Positions 22,226 to 34,160 of a stretch of 64,000 nucleotides of DNA are shown here, in pieces (positions within the stretch are counted from its first letter, which is position 1; each line of letters opens with the position of its first letter). The notes below the pieces were generated by a model. It was not told the origin of the DNA. It searched no databases and saw nothing but the letters and a program-made list of their open reading frames with translations. The position numbers and the translations under genes were made by a program. The stretch spans positions 308,614 to 372,613 of the forward strand of contig ML991793.1 in NCBI GenBank assembly GCA_010094025.1. The letters run 5' to 3'. This DNA is from Viridothelium virens (lineage: Eukaryota; Ascomycota; Dothideomycetes; Trypetheliales; Trypetheliaceae).

Positions 22226-23630
22226 TTATCCGCTATATAGTGTACGCTGGTTTTGAGTTAGTATTCTTGTAAGTTCTGGTACGCCTTCGCCTTTTGGACG
22301 ACTATCAATCGTCGCAGAAGTCGGGCAAATAACTCTTTTGTCGCAGGTGACAACTCCCAAACTTTGCTTCGTAGTAGACTCGTAGACCCAGCAAGGGGTG
22401 CCAGGAGATAAGTCGGCTATATTATCCAATCCTATTCTTGGCTCTTCGAGTTGAGCTAGGTTGCGATCCGCATGAGTAGGAGAAGCCCGCAGCTTTTGTA
22501 CCTGTGCGAAGGAGTTCGGAAGACGCCATTCATGGTAAGTGACCCTCTTGCATTCTTTGGACAATTGTGATGGAGAGCAATGTCGGTGCAATTCGTCGTC
22601 CCAGAGTTTTTGAAAGATTCTTTGCCGAAGAATGATGTCCTCCGCACTCCAAGCCTGCCAGTCGATGTACATATCATTTGGCGTTACTTTGTGAGCATGA
22701 CGTAGCTCAGAAGACAGAGCCAGGCCAGTGAAAGGCTGAATCTCCTTTATAGGAGGCACGAATAATCCCGCCTCTAGGGCTTCAACGAGCATTTTCCCTC
22801 CGATCGGTGCCAAAACTTCGAGAAGTTGGTTGGGGGTACAAGTTTCAGGATCAGGAATTGGAATCCCAGGAGACGGCGTTTGGGCAATAATAGCGCCCTG
22901 GTCGAAGTCCTTGGGATGTAGGGTTTGGACCGTTACGCCAGTATTTTTACGTTTTTGTAGAAGAGTATGATGTAGAGGAGCAGGACCTCGTAAGCTTCCA
23001 GAGTCAACGACCGGATCCCAGAATGGATTGGAGACCCCTTACTCTGGCAACAAAGATGGATGGACATTTAGACCACCGTATTTCGCATTGTTGAGGATAC
23101 GAGGCGGTACAAGAAGACCGAAGGATACTGCAATGACCAGGTTGATAGGTACACCATTAGGTTTTGGAGGCTACATATCTGGTCGGCACTCTGAACGAAA
23201 TGAGAAGAACAAAAAAAGAAAAAAAAAGTACCTGCCAGCCAGTGAATGTATCAATTTCATGCACTTGAAGCCCAAAATGCTGCGCGGCCTTTTTGATAGG
23301 AACTGGAGAGACCATACTTAGCCACCCATCACCATATAATCGCGTTCAAATCATTAAATTACCTTCTCTCAAAGCTTTCAAGCCTCGGCCGACTCTTTTT
23401 GCAGGCCGACAGACAACATCTAGAGATTCGATTACAGTTGGTTGGGTCGCGGCATAAAACTTGTGTAAAGCCTCGAGAGACGCGACGCTGAACGCGTCTG
23501 ACCCGCAAAAAAGGATACGGAGCGGCTCGTGAGCTTTAGTTGCATAGGAAAGCTTTCCCAGAAATTCTGATGGCGCTACGCGGCGGAGATGAGGCTGCCA
23601 GTATGATCTTGCCTTCCACAGGGACTGCAT
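22226..23630 (-). CDS. fmt1: Mitochondrial methionyl-tRNA formyltransferase, 411 aa
   Basis: Transfers a formyl group from 10-formyl-tetrahydrofolate to initiator Met-tRNA for mitochondrial translation. Exons 23630-23363, 23302-23232, 23170-23043 and 22994-22226 join in frame. The N-terminus is basic (MQSLWKARSYWQPHLRR), as for a mitochondrial import signal. The Rossmann start is ILFCGSDAFSVASLEAL. The catalytic formyltransferase motif reads NVHPSLLPDLRGPAPLHH, rebuilt across the third intron, with the later NTGVTVQTLHPKDFDQGAI block. The C-terminal domain (about 260-411) is the tRNA-binding extension. The 3' end lies 4 bp from the convergent stop of the fusion gene at 22221. The promoter is shared with ccz1. 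Confidence 0.94.
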
Positions 23631-23788
23631 AAGGAGTGCATAGAACGAAAGCTGGGAGAAGGCGTGGTGGTTGGTGGTTGGTGTTTGCTCTTTCCCGCGC
23701 CAACGCTATCCAATGACTTCACTTCCGTCGAATGACTTCATTTCGATGGAATGATTTCATTTCGCCGCCCCTTTCAATATGATGAACC
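23631..23788. promoter_or_regulatory. Bidirectional fmt1/ccz1 promoter
   Basis: Only 158 bp separate the two divergent start codons, so the control elements of both housekeeping genes must lie here or in the first exons. The interval contains a three-copy 19-bp tandem repeat (23712-23768). Confidence 0.7.
23712..23768. repeat. Three tandem 19-bp repeats (AATGAYTTCA core)
   Basis: Units start at 23712, 23731 and 23750 and read AATGACTTCACTTCCGTCG, AATGACTTCATTTCGATGG and AATGATTTCATTTCGCCGC. The core resembles a TGACTTCA-type bZIP half-site arrangement, but factor binding is an inference. Confidence 0.75.
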
Positions 23789-26474
23789 ATGCCAGACGGA
23801 AGTTCACAATGGAACGGCAAGATCCAGCCCGCCCAGCTTGCATTTCTCGCCATCTACTGTCCAGAACTTGGTCTCACGGACGAGACTTTCCGCGATCAGA
23901 TCGTCTTCTACTATTCACGGGCTGCGCAGCAGAGTCGCAGATCAAAGACGCGATCAACCGGTGAAGATCATGAACTGCATGAGCAAGAAAATGAGAAGCT
24001 TCGCCAGATTGGATTGGCGCAGGGGATGGTTAATTTTGCGAGGTAAAGATATCACAGATGGAGCCATTAACGCGTGCAACTGATTACGACTTAGAGCATT
24101 CTCCAATGACGAGCCTGTCGAGTCTATCGAGACTGAAAAGTCAAGGATAGCCCTTCACGAGCTGGAGAAGGGTTGGTGGATTCTAGCAGTACGGCCTCGC
24201 ACATATAGACATTACCGCCTCTGCTAACTGCAAACCCAGTCAATTGACCTCACGCGCATTCCCACAAGCCCTTCAAAACAACCGCCCGCTGGACTTACGG
24301 AGCATACTGACGGGGCATCGAATGTCGAGTATTCATCTCGAGAAGTTGCCTCGTCCCAATTGCTGATACAGGACCTCATTCGCGCCCACTCTGTTTTCCT
24401 CCTCCATCATGGACCGTCTCTCAGCTCGCTTTACGGGAGGCTGACACGTCAAAAATTTTGCAATGTCTTGAGCAGATTTTGGACGCATTTTGCCCAGCAG
24501 TGGGACGTTCTCCTTCATGGCAATCCTGCCGCAGACGTATTTGGAGGGATAAAATTAGCTGCTGGAGGAGAACTCGGTTTTGGAGTAGGCGAAGAAGAGT
24601 GGGGCAGTGGCGAACGTGAGGTGCTGGAGGACTTGGTCGGCAGAACAGAAGGCCTTGTGGACGTTATCGTCTCGCGATTTGGAGAACCAGCTCCCGGCGA
24701 AGATGTTGATTCACAGACATCAAAGAAGCACCATTCGCGCTCAAACGCCTGGCTTGGATACGGCGGCGATCCTGATGCTGCAGATGGTGTTATATTTGGA
24801 GGTCTTGGCAATTTGAACAGATCATCCCTTTGTGATGTTTCACATTGGATAGCGACAATTTATCGACATGGAGAGTGCGCGTACGGCGTAGGTCAAAACC
24901 CTCATTCCGACAGGCGAAGACGCCGTAGGCGCAACATGGAAAATCCCTCAAATGGGAATATCAAAATAGCGAAGACAAGGAATTCACAAACTCATGCGCA
25001 ACGTGGCGAGGCGGCTGAAGATGCAGCCTCTTCCAAAACGGCCGCCAAGACCCAACAACCTGCACCTCCAGGCATTCCTCGTCCAATTGTTTCTGCTGCA
25101 GAATCAGCTCTGAATAATGCGCTATCGTCTGCAGATGCGCACCGTTCAGGCGAGGCAGAAAAGGAGAACAAAGGAAGCGTCCACAAACGGCCAGCGGTTT
25201 TTTCATCAGGCTCATGGATGAGGGTATTGACCCTCGGCTATGTGGGCTCGCCAACATCAGCAAAGACAGAGAGGTCTGATGAGAGATCTGGACCAGCTGA
25301 GGCCCCTTTCGAGCAGCACTCAGGGGAGGGACCTTTAACACAGCTAGACCCAGCTCCAGATGGCGCCAGTGAGGAGCACCAGCGCCTTCTGCAGGAGCAA
25401 CAAGAATCTTCCGGATACTTCCTCATTGGCCTAAAGGGCGATTTGACAAATACCGAGAGAGGACATGATGATGAAAGTGAGGCCGAGGAATCAGGGAACA
25501 GACTATTTCTTCGTACGCTCTATGTCAAACTAGCCAAGAGTACTTACGCCGCCGAAGTGGAAAGATCACTCTCCCGGAATACCAGCTACGACCGCAACAC
25601 TGAAGCCTCCGCAAGCACAACTGACACTGTGGGAGAGGAAAGGAAGCGGCTTCAAGTCATTATTTACGTCCACCGCCCATTCATCTACGCCTTCCTCTTC
25701 GATCCCCACACAGACTCTCTTTCCATCCCCTCATTTTATCGCTCTCTCGCCGCCCATCTCCGGCCCCTCCACAAACCCCTCTGTCGCAACACCTCCCCCG
25801 CCACCGTTCGCACCCGCGTCGAATCCGCCCAATCATCCGCCGCAAAGACCACCAGCTCCTCCCCAAATCCAGCCAACCACACAAACCACCAGCGCATCTA
25901 CGACCTCATCTACGACCCCGTCACCTTAACCACCCACACCAGCCTCCCCAACATCCCCTCTCCAGGCGCTACTGCCTCCACCGCAACTGCGCTCACCTCA
26001 ACCTCCGCAGAAGACGAGCTCGCACGTCTCGACCATTCCTGGACCCGCGTCGAGGCGCTCAACGTCCACACGCAGATCCTGCACATCTTGGAGTCAACGC
26101 GCCGGGCGCCGCGCGAGATCGAGCGCACGTGCAAGACGAGTCGCGGGTGGTGGGTCGTCTGGATGCGTATGGCGCCTAAAAAGGAGGAGGGAGGGAGAGG
26201 GGAGGAGGGTCCAGCGGGAGATCAGGAGGATGTGGCAGGGGGAGAGTATCGCCAGGCGATTCTGGTGAGGAAGGCGAGTGATTGGCAGGGTGGTGGGGAG
26301 GGGAGGGTGAGCAGTGTAGGAACTTCAGCAGGGGGGATGTTCAATTTGAGGGGGGTGGGTTGGGGGGGTGGAGGGGGAAGTGCTGGTGCTGGGTGGGGTC
26401 CTGGGCGGTTGGCGGAGGGGATTGGGATTGATGCGAGGAGGTATGTGGAAGGGTTGTTGAGCCTGAATCGGTAG
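23789..26474 (+). CDS. ccz1: CCZ1-like subunit of the Mon1-Ccz1 vacuolar fusion GEF, 860 aa
   Basis: With Mon1, Ccz1 activates Rab7/Ypt7 on late endosomes and autophagosomes for fusion with the vacuole. Exons 23789-24042, 24095-24188 and 24240-26474 join in frame. Residues about 10-130 carry the first longin (INTU/CCZ1) domain: FLAIYCPELGLTDETF, IVFYYSRAAQQSRR, then LRQIGLAQGMVNFAR and ALHELEKGWWILASI. The rest has acidic and Ser-rich linkers, conserved islands such as VIIYVHRPFIYAFLFDP, and a low-complexity Gly tail near 26330-26400. The length is in the usual range for filamentous fungi. Identification rests mainly on the N-terminal longin pattern. Confidence 0.85.
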
Positions 26475-26587
26475 AGGCGGTATCGCTTCTGCTTTGGGGG
26501 GATGAAGGAGAGGAGATGCAGAGTTGCATGTTCCTCTGTACAGCATGGACAAACTACCTAGTCACAGCGACGCTCTATTTCCCAGCC

Positions 26588-27797
26588 TCACTCCTCCCAG
26601 GGTTTCTTCGTCACTCCCGGAATATAGACCCCTTCCTTCGGCCTCCACATCGGCACAAGCGCTATTGGTAAGATTCTCTCCTCTGCTGCCTTCCACTGCG
26701 CGCGATATTCCTCATCTACCACTCTCCCTTCCCGATCTTTCCCTTGCTCATCCTCCCATAACGACGCGCGTCGCTCTCCAAATGTCACGACCCGAAACCC
26801 GTACTTTTCGTACAGCGGGATTGCGACGGGTGTCGCGGTCAGCCAGCAATACAGACCGCGCGAGTCAGCCTCAGCGACAATGCGTTGCATGAAGAGAGCC
26901 GCGACACCACGGCGCCGGTGGGCTGGATGGGTCCATGCGGTTTGCACGACTGAAGGGACGCGAAGAGGTCAGTGCAAGTGACATGGGGGAGTGAGAGAGA
27001 GCGGGGAAGAGAGTAAGAGGCTAGAAATGGACCCTGAGTAAAAGGCCATGATAGTTATTAAAATGCAATAACAGAAAAATGCAGTTGGTGAGGGAATAAC
27101 ATTTTGGGCGTGACTTGAGTGGAGATGTTACGTGTACAAGCTTCGGCAGATGGAAAGCCAATGTTGATCGTGCAGGGACCGACCACGTGCTTCCTAATGC
27201 TTGAGACTATAGGCGAATAAAGGTGAGACGTGGTTTACGAAATGGACTAAAGTTTGGGATTGAAGGTTGCTACGGCAGGCTCAGAGAATGTCTCTGATAC
27301 AATCCTCCACCGTCACATTCATATGTGCAAGACCAGGTCGAACACCAGCATACCGTTCGCGCAACTGTTGTGAAAAAGGAAGCAAACGTACAGATGTGCG
27401 GTCTTGCCATTTTCTGGCGTCTGGGAATTGCACCGCTCTCAATCAGCTGGGTCACCAATTCTCTTTCAGCTCCGTCTGGATAATGCCATGCGATTGGTCT
27501 CTTGCCATCTTCATTTTCGAATGGGTTCGTCTCATGCAATTCGTACATTGCACCGCCTACAATTTTATTTGGCTGAGAATCGTCTGTATCGACGACCTTG
27601 ACCCAGTTCTCTGATGGGGACCCCCACATGTGTTTCTCACAGAACTCTTGCGTTTCTGCAATTGAAGCATCGCGATTATTAAGGTCGCGGCAAGCTAGAT
27701 ACATCACAGGTTTCCGGGGGACCAACGACGCTTCGTAGAGCGATGTAGCTATCTGGTGGAAGTCGGCGAATTCCACGTCTGAGAGGCTGATAGGCAT
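26588..27797 (-). CDS. GNAT-family N-acetyltransferase, 255 aa
   Basis: Exon 1 (27797-27392) encodes the N-terminal half beginning MPISLSDVEFADFHQIA and ending KMARPHI. Exon 2 (26949-26588) supplies VQTAWTHPAHRRRGVAALF, the acetyl-CoA-binding motif A (R-x-x-G-V/A), and LYEKYGFRVV, motif B. Joining T to TC gives RPHIFVQTAWTHP and keeps the frame. The 442-nt intron is long for this genome. The start was set at the internal ATG because the longer frame begins with TTG. The acetyl acceptor (small amine, antibiotic or protein) is unknown. The protein resembles the common fungal cytosolic GNATs of about 220-260 aa. Confidence 0.8.
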
Positions 27798-30366
27798 GAT
27801 TTTATCGTGCTTCGTCAATAGTTCTCTGCAATGTTGAGGATTAGGGGGTAAGACGACCGGAATAATCGTGTTTCGACATTCGATATGAACCTACTGAGCG
27901 GAGCGCGAAGGTAATACCGCGGAGTGCTGTGGGGAAGAGGAATGGATGCTGGTTGAACTAGACGAAAGAAGCTAGCCCAAGTCCTTGTAAACAAGCCCCT
28001 GTTGTCGCGGGCTATTGCGCGCAGAGATTTTGTGTCTTGGGTGGGAATCCGACTGCTCGAAGTAGAGTATGGCGGGTGCTTCTCCATTGAACGAGCCTTA
28101 GCGCGCTCTATAGCGTTGTTTCATGCCCGTAAAGGATATGTGACATTCGTGCGCTATGATCTAACGGAAGAGGACCACGAGGGCCACTGCGGACTGTAAT
28201 GGAATGTTTACTAGAGTATCAGAAAAGGAAAAAGTTTGTAGATGCGATTAAGTTCCCAATCCATTTTCATCTCACACCAACTTCCGTGAAGAACAGCAAA
28301 TACACAATCCATTCAAACATTTTTGAAGAGGAATGTCCGTTCAAGGCAAACGGCAATGCCTGCTATGCACTTGAAAGCGGCTGTTTCGGCTGTCTAATAC
28401 GACTAACAAAAAAGTGTCTAATCCATGAGCAAGGTACCCAGGCTGACTCATGGCGAAAGCTTCATACATAGTTGCCGACAGGAGCAGTATGCAAAGAATC
28501 AATGGACCTACAACTGAACCCGGTCAATCCATCCCGGATGACCTCGTAAAAATTGGTTCGGTACGGCTCGCAAGTGCGGCGGGGCACTCCCTTTACTGGG
28601 AATGATCCGGTCAGAGTATGATGTTGGAGGCTTCAAGAATTATCGTCTGGAAGGGATGGATGGCGTTGGAGAGCTCCAATGTGCTGCCTCCAAGCATTGG
28701 AGGTTCTTTCGTAGAGGTTGTTGGTTTTTCCCTGGGGTTGTTTGCGCTTTTGCCAGCCAAAGTTCATATCGTACACATGCCAATTTAACGACAGGATGGT
28801 CTTCTTTGCGTCTTTATTGAGAGGTGCCGAGGTCCTCGCCGTTGATGGACTATCTGTTATAACGTCCTCCAAGCAATGATCGAAGAAGACCCTGTTTGAT
28901 ACGGCGAGCGTGGTAATCGATCGTTGCCACCGTTGCGATACAGCAGACTGGCTGCAGACAACGAGCGCGGCGGGAATGACTAGGTAGGTAGCCTAAGGTA
29001 TGCAGGTGGCATAGTGACCGGCATCGTGCCGTGAGCTGAAGTAGCTTCACGCAAGGCTAGCACCGCCAGGGTCCGGAAAAAAGAGGAGAAGATCATTCAT
29101 TTCGGCGGAGAACGATGCGCCAGTCAGACTAGAGAAAGTGCCCGCTGCAGCATCATTGCACCATTGCACCATTGTGTCATGAGGCACGTCGGTGGCCCTC
29201 GAACGTCAGGCTCGCGCTAGTCTGACTAGTAGGCGAAGGAAGCAATGAACCGCTCACTAGGAAGAACCCAGTCAGACTACGGAGTACGGAGTACTCTACC
29301 ATGCCCGAAGATAACTTTCTCGCGATTACTCCCGTTCATCCAGTTGGACTAAGCAACTCCTAATCAGTGACTCCATCTATCAAGGAGGAAATAAGGTTTA
29401 GCCGACAAGCGCTCGCTACATTGCCCGACATAAAGTTGTGATGATTCTTCACTAGATCAGGCACAATGTGACTTTAATCTAGAAAAGTTGATCCAACTGC
29501 GAGCCAGTCACGCGTGTGATGCCCGCTGAAACCCGCTGCGAAAAGCAACAGTGTCGTAAATAACTGGCATTCATTGGACGGAAGGATGTCAAATCCCCTG
29601 CCGTCTGGCTCGTTATTTTTGCTTTTTGGCTGCATCGAGCATTGTGGGATGGTCGTCATCCGCCGGCCATCCTCAGGTTTCGTTCGCGAGGCTCAAACAC
29701 CGAGTACTCTGGGGTGGAGAACATCGAGCTTGCGCGACCCGTCATCTTGGCCTGTCATCTTTGCCTATCCAAGATTGCCATTGCCATACGCGGCCCTCGC
29801 CCAGACCTTTTCAATATCCACGTTTGAAGAGCGTTGCAAGCGAGCCGGGAAGCAACGTGCTTCGCTTCCCCTAGTGCGTGTTGGCAAGCTGGTGAGTTCA
29901 CAGAAAGAAAGCATTAGTAGATTCGTTCTATTACGTTAATCCAGGCTTGGGCTCACTGAATGGCTCTGGGTTGGACCTTTCCGCAACTGCACGGTGTTGG
30001 TGGCTCCCCTGTCCTGTCCTACGGTGCTACAATACCTGTTCTCACCTAGGGGCTTTCCTAAGTGATCAGCGACCGCTATGGGTCAACCTGGTAAAAGAGC
30101 TGCGTTGTGTGCTTGCCTCCTCTGCTGCAGCTCGAACTCTTCGACAGCGGCGCGACTTCCATGTGGGAGGATTAATTATCCACATGGGTCCGACCTCAGC
30201 ATCCGCTTCAAGTAGGCGCTCCTTATACCATACGACAAACTACAATTTCCAAAACACCAAGCTCCTGGGCAGGTGCATGTGCTTGATCTCTCTTGCGCTC
30301 TACTGAAATTATGGTAGTGTGTTCTTCTTACTGATCTGCTTCCTAATAGCTTCAATTATATTCAAC
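27798..30366. other. Gene-poor 2.6 kb region
   Basis: No intact gene. On the minus strand about 28700-28830 one frame reads LSLNWHVYDMNFGWQKRK, which resembles the DFGWG-type C-terminal motif of BAHD/trichothecene-type acyltransferases, but stops and missing flanks make it at best a relic. Two overlapping TACGGAGTA motifs lie at 29278-29293. TAGGTAGGTA-like sequence occurs near 28982. The last few hundred bases are the GPCR promoter. Confidence 0.45.
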
Positions 30367-31845
30367 ATGTCGTTAGCTGAGTCTGAGACGCTAAATGATA
30401 GTCAGAGAAAGGCATTGATTGTGACAGAGAGAGTCACCTCATGTCTATCAATCCTGAGCATTCTCTTCATTCTCGCTACCTTCTGGTTCTCTCCATACTT
30501 CAACAAACCTATCAATCGACTTTTTTTCTTCGCCTCATGGGGAAACTTGGGATCATGTATCGCTGCTCTGATATCAGAAAATGGTCCTGCGTCCGGTGCA
30601 ACCTCATCACTTTGCCAATTCCAGGCGTTTCTCGTTCAGATGTATGTCTCTTGCAGTCGCGCGGAATAGATACAGACTAACGGCTAATAGGTTCCTCGGG
30701 GTTGATGTGCTGTGGGCCTTCTGCATGGCCATCAATGTTTACCTTGCCTTTTTTCGGGGCTACTCTGTCAAGCAGCTCCGTGGGCTAGATGTGAGATATC
30801 TGCTCTTCTGCTACGGCGCCTCCTTCGTCCCAGCCTTCATCTTCATCTTCATCTCGACGCATTCTCGAGGCCACCTCTATGGGCCTGCAATCATCTGGTG
30901 TTGGATCAGTCTGGAGTGGGATCCCATGCGTATCATTTTTCTCTATGGCCCAATCTGGTACGTATCTGACTCACAATTCTCGATCTTTTAAACTGACTCC
31001 CTCCAGGCTAGCGATCGTATTTGCATTCGCAGTCTACGTCAGAGCTGGTCTCGTTATCTGGCGAAAGCGTCGCCACCTCAATGGCTTCCTTAATCCTCTA
31101 AATGAAAATCCTTTTACTGGCATTATCACGACTGATATCACCGTCACCACCTCTGAAATGCAGCCTCAGACAACACACGAGCCGGTAGGAATGCCAGAGG
31201 AACCCCCGCTAGCAAGACCTTCTTCCACGCAGCCGATCACGGGAGATGGGATTCATCCTTACTCGGTAACTGTTGATGTGGACCCTCAAAAAAGGTCTCC
31301 ACAACCAGCAATTCTTCGCGTGCGGAGCTTGACCAGGGAAGCCGCCATCGACGAAATAAATGCCGAGGCCTGGCTCTACGCTCGCGTAGCCATTCTTTTC
31401 TTCATCGCACTTCTAATTACTTGGGTAGGTCTCTCCAACTTCATCCTCGATCTCTACTCCTCTTGGTCCGAAACGGGGAAACCAAAGCTAACATATCGTC
31501 GCATTCTAGGTACCGTCCAGCGTGAATCGAGTGTATGCTTTGGTCGCACCACACAGCTTCAATTTTGCCCTCAACTACGTTGCCTCCCTCGTCTTTCCAC
31601 TACAGGCCTTCTGGAACGTCATTGTCTACATCATCACCTCGCAGACTGCATGCCGGAAAACTTGGGAAGATGTTTGGAGATCGCGCCTACGGACGACTGG
31701 AAACATTGTTCACCTCGGAAGTCGTACCAATTACGGAGTGGGAGGAATTCGCGCTGGCAGTGAAAGCGCAAGAGGATTAACTCGGCCACGGTTGAGTAGC
31801 GACGGGAGTTTGAGGGAGCTCTATAAGGGTGGAATGCCGGTCTGA
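30367..31845 (+). CDS. cAMP-receptor-like G-protein-coupled receptor, 431 aa
   Basis: Seven-helix plasma-membrane receptor expected to signal through heterotrimeric G proteins. Exons 30367-30641, 30691-30957, 31007-31424 and 31510-31845 join in frame. TM1 and TM2 (SCLSILSILFILATFWF, RLFFFASWGNLGSCIAAL), TM3 (FLGVDVLWAFCMAINVYL) and TM4 (FCYGASFVPAFIFIFI) are typical of the Dictyostelium cAR/fungal CRL class. TM5 (IIFLYGPIWLAIVFAF) is rebuilt across the second intron. A long cytosolic loop 3 (about residues 205-300) is Pro/Thr-rich. TM6 (ARVAILFFIALLITW) and TM7 (FALNYVASLVFPLQAFWN) follow, then a Ser/Arg-rich tail. The ligand is unknown. Confidence 0.9.
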
Positions 31846-32145
31846 GATGCGGATGTATATGGTGACAGGAGTTTGAGGGCGTTGTGCCAGGAGGTTGGGC
31901 CACCGGTGTGATGAATTGGCTTATGATTGATCAGAGCTCGATGACGACCCACGGTGGTTATGATGACTAGGGAGAGAATGAAAGGTGGGCAGGATCTTTT
32001 CTTACAGGACATGAAAAGTAGAATATACCCCGTGCAATCTTGCTGGCTTTACTCAAATTTAACATCAAATGTTGACAATTATATTGTTCTATGCTCTTTG
32101 TTCCGTGACGTGACGACATTTTACGCACAATCCCAAACTGCTCGC
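31846..32145. other. Convergent intergenic spacer
   Basis: Three hundred bases between the stop codons of the GPCR (plus) and the SDR (minus). It holds the two 3' UTRs; nothing else is seen. Confidence 0.6.
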
Positions 32146-33207
32146 CTACAGTACTCTGGATAAAGTGTTCGGGGCAACCCCCACCAATTTTCCCGCACCA
32201 AATGTCTCTTCCTTTTTTGCCCTCCCTCCCTTCCACCCCTTCACACGTCCAATGCTCCCACCACCATCCACCACGATGTCCCTGCCATTCACATGTGCTC
32301 CAGCGCTGCTCGCCAAGTACACCACCGTCCCGGCAAAGTCCTCCGCCCGACCCAGCCTGCCATTAGGATATGTACGTGCAAGCATCTCTTCCCCACCAAA
32401 CGCCTCTACAATGGGCCTGCTCATCTCCGTCGGGAAGATGCCCGGAGAAATACAATTTGTCAGGATATTACGTGGGCCGAGTTCGACTGCGAGCTGACGC
32501 GCAAGGTGAATCACCCCGGCTTTTGCTGCTGCGTAGGAGAAGGTGCCCTTGGGGCCGAGGATGGTTAGCCCGCTCCCGCTGACGGAGCCGGTGATGATAA
32601 CGCGAGAGGGGGAGGAGAGGGTGGCGCGGGCAGTGAGGAGGGGCGTGAATCTGCAACGGAGTCAGGTTCGGGCGGACCTCCTCACTGGGGAAGAGAAGGA
32701 GGAGTTGGCACGGGGGAAACGGACTTCTGGATGGAGTAGAAGGCGCCTTTGAGATTTAGGTCAAGGACTTGAGAGAACTTGTTGGGGTCATGCGTATCGA
32801 AAGCCTCAGCATGGTTCGTGCCTGAATTATAAAGGAGGATATCGACGTGAGATGTTGTCTGGCTAACACCCTCGACCAACTGTTTGATACCTTCGAGTGT
32901 AGAGCAATCAGCAGGCACGGCAATGGCTTGCGCATCAGGATGCTTGTTGGGGAGAGCATTGAGGGCGGCGCAGGCCTCGTCACAGGCACTGGCTGTACGG
33001 GAACTGATGTAGACTTTGGATGCGCCAGCTTGAAGAATCCTGAATCGTTGTACTAAGTGAGCTGTTGGACAAAGTTTGTCGAGAGAGGAAAAATGGCTAC
33101 CCTGATGCTGCGGATAGTCCATGACCGCTGCTTCCACCTGTCACAACTGCGACTTTGCCCCGAAGTGAGAAGATGTTTGAGAAATCATCAAGCTGAACAC
33201 CTGCCAT
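32146..33207 (-). CDS. Short-chain dehydrogenase/reductase, 308 aa
   Basis: NAD(P)-dependent oxidoreductase. Exons 33207-33101, 33039-32725 and 32650-32146 join in frame. The cofactor motif is VVTGGSSGHG near residue 22-31, the NAG-equivalent reads LLYNSGTNHAE, the catalytic Ser lies in ITGSVSGSG, and the active-site YAAAK lies in TFSYAAAKAGVIHLA. NCISPG and VVDGGG are the usual C-terminal SDR blocks. A C-terminal tail of about 30 residues follows the fold. The donor for intron 2 was chosen at GTCCGT because it alone keeps the frame into FTPLLTARATL. First member of a run of five oxidative genes up to 41 kb; its start is divergent from the EthD gene. Confidence 0.88.
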
Positions 33208-34160
33208 GGTGCCAATCTCGCGCTGGACAAGATATATTCTTTGAAGTCAGATGAGTTGGTACCATGGCCTTCTACAGGCTGCTCTTTTTATATCTGCCGT
33301 CGCGACTGTCCAAATCAAACAGATCGGACTTTACATAACACCGTAATCGCCGTGCAAAGCCCTCGAGCACGTTGGACTCTCAGGCCCATTGCACAAAATT
33401 ATGGTGGTTGAAGACCGAAATTGCCGTGGATGCCGACACAAACATCAATACGGAGTACTATCTTACGGTAGGCGCGGCAAAAGCTCGGCAACCTGTGTAG
33501 AGTACTCTACTAAGAACTCCGACCGGCTCACTACTACCTTACCTAGCTGTCATGGCCATTAATAGACTGGCTCACGACCTTTGGGCTCCTTTGCTTCACA
33601 AGCTGAGGAACCCTCGATTTTTTGGCAGTCTGGAGCGCTACTAGCGATATCATGACCTAGCGAAAGCTGCTTCCGTTGCTGATCCCTCGACCTGCTTGAT
33701 TTGAGGGCCTGTCCATCTTGATAGAAGCTCATTGTCTCTGTAACGTCATGCTGAATAAAGTCTGGAAGAATAGCTGCATGTAAGTACCTCATGGAGGCGA
33801 TGATGAATCATCCTTTCGCAAAGTATTCCTCTTTTGGGAAATCGAAAAAGCCCTCCTTTGCTTCCGTTGCGATTGGATGCTTTGACAGAATCGATTGCTT
33901 TCGATAGGTCAATTGACGTCAATTTGTCTTGACACAACGCACTAAACTGCTCTGACAGCCAACTGTGCCTCTTACGATCTTGCGGGGCTTTTTGGCTACC
34001 CGAAGCGAGCTCTACGCCGCATTAGACTCCCAATGACTAATCATTCCTTTGCGGCCACCCATATCGGAGCATTTCCTACGAAAGCTGCAGATCGAAAATT
34101 CTCAGTTGTCTCTCGGATTTCTCGTTACATGAAACGTAGCTTGGTCTTATCATCGTAGAA
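33208..34160. other. Divergent promoter region, SDR/EthD
   Basis: About 950 bp between divergent starts. A TACGGAGTA motif lies at 33449-33457 and the palindrome AGAGTACTCT near 33502. No coding region recognised; the minus frame 33559-33792 has no supporting features. Confidence 0.5.
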
